From the NCBI GenBank assembly GCA_027030825.1, contig JALVEM010000484.1, positions 1 to 7,234 of the forward strand: a stretch of DNA of 7,234 bases, given 5' to 3'. The DNA is from Thiohalobacter sp. GTDB lineage: Bacteria > Pseudomonadota > Gammaproteobacteria > Thiohalobacterales > Thiohalobacteraceae. This document shows positions 6,981 to 7,234 of the stretch, in pieces (the stretch's first letter is position 1; the number at the start of each line of letters is the position of its first letter). The translations under genes and the position numbers were made by a program. A model generated the notes under the pieces. That model was not told the origin of the DNA. It worked only from the letters and a program-made list of their open reading frames with translations, and made no database searches.

Positions 6981-7234
6981 TCAAAAATACTTCCTCAGAT
7001 CCATCCCACGATACAGATGCGCCACCTCTTCGGCATAGCCGTTGAACATCAGGGTGTCGCGCTTGAAGAACTCGCCGATGCGGCGTTCCTTCTTCTGGCT
7101 CCAGCGGGGATGGTCGACCTCGGGATTGACGTTGGAATAGAAGCCGTATTCGCGCGGCGCGGCACGCATCCAGGTCGTGACCGGCTGCCGTTCCTGGAAG
7201 CGGATCTTCACGATCGACTTGATGCTCTTGAAGC
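6981..7234 (-). CDS. msrP: MsrP C-terminus, periplasmic methionine sulfoxide reductase (partial)
   Basis: MsrP (formerly YedY) is the periplasmic molybdopterin enzyme that reduces both stereoisomers of protein-bound methionine sulfoxide, using electrons from MsrQ. Only the last 83 codons are in the window; the reading frame stays open to the window edge at 7234, so the start and Moco-binding core lie outside. The retained part matches the family C-terminus: FKSIKSIV at the edge, TTWMRAAPREYGFYSNVNP, VDHPRWSQ, and the ending LMFNGYAEEVAHLYRGMDLRKYF. It ends in TGA (6983-6981 on the minus strand), directly beside a 7-bp tandem array. A GTG in frame at 7211 is internal, not the start. msrQ is the next gene downstream, after a repeat-filled 559 bp. 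Confidence 0.93.
   Translation of the reverse strand, partial: FKSIKSIVKIRFQERQPVTTWMRAAPREYGFYSNVNPEVDHPRWSQKKERRIGEFFKRDTLMFNGYAEEVAHLYRGMDLRKYF

Overview
The window is G+C-rich chromosomal DNA with tightly packed genes. It most likely comes from a gammaproteobacterium. EttA is close to the Escherichia coli protein along its whole length, a glyA-nrdR pair lies beside ettA, and a periplasmic MsrP/MsrQ system is present. A Chromatiales/Ectothiorhodospiraceae-type lineage would fit, but the sequence alone does not prove it. There are no tRNA, rRNA, CRISPR, transposase or phage genes.

Layout: (1) 1-130 is non-coding and ends in a short 7-bp tandem repeat just after the nrdR stop. (2) 131-1912, minus strand: glyA then nrdR, 15 nt apart, forming a probable operon. 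(3) 1913-2064: a divergent regulatory region with apparently overlapping promoters for glyA and ettA, and a strong hairpin in the glyA leader. (4) 2065-4182, plus strand: ettA followed after 15 nt by a small single-pass membrane protein of unknown function. (5) 4184-5770, minus strand, ending 1 nt from the previous stop: a membrane-anchored, FMN/3Fe-4S glutamate-synthase-domain protein. (6) 5819-6421, minus strand: msrQ. (7) 6422-6980: a 559-bp spacer with no convincing gene but three distinct repeat structures. (8) 6981-7234, minus strand: the C-terminal 83 residues of msrP, cut by the window edge.

Together: GlyA makes glycine and one-carbon units, NrdR represses ribonucleotide reductase genes, and EttA gates translation in response to ATP/ADP. 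MsrP and MsrQ repair oxidised methionines in periplasmic proteins. The flavoprotein after msrQ may be co-transcribed with it, but its substrate and redox partner cannot be read from sequence.

No clearly new multi-gene system is visible. The most unusual material is the msrP-msrQ spacer. It holds a 135-bp composite of two inverted palindromic repeats, a 143-bp element with inward-facing short-period arrays at each end, and a 7-bp tandem array abutting the msrP stop. That last array shares an edge motif with the array beside nrdR at the other end of the window.
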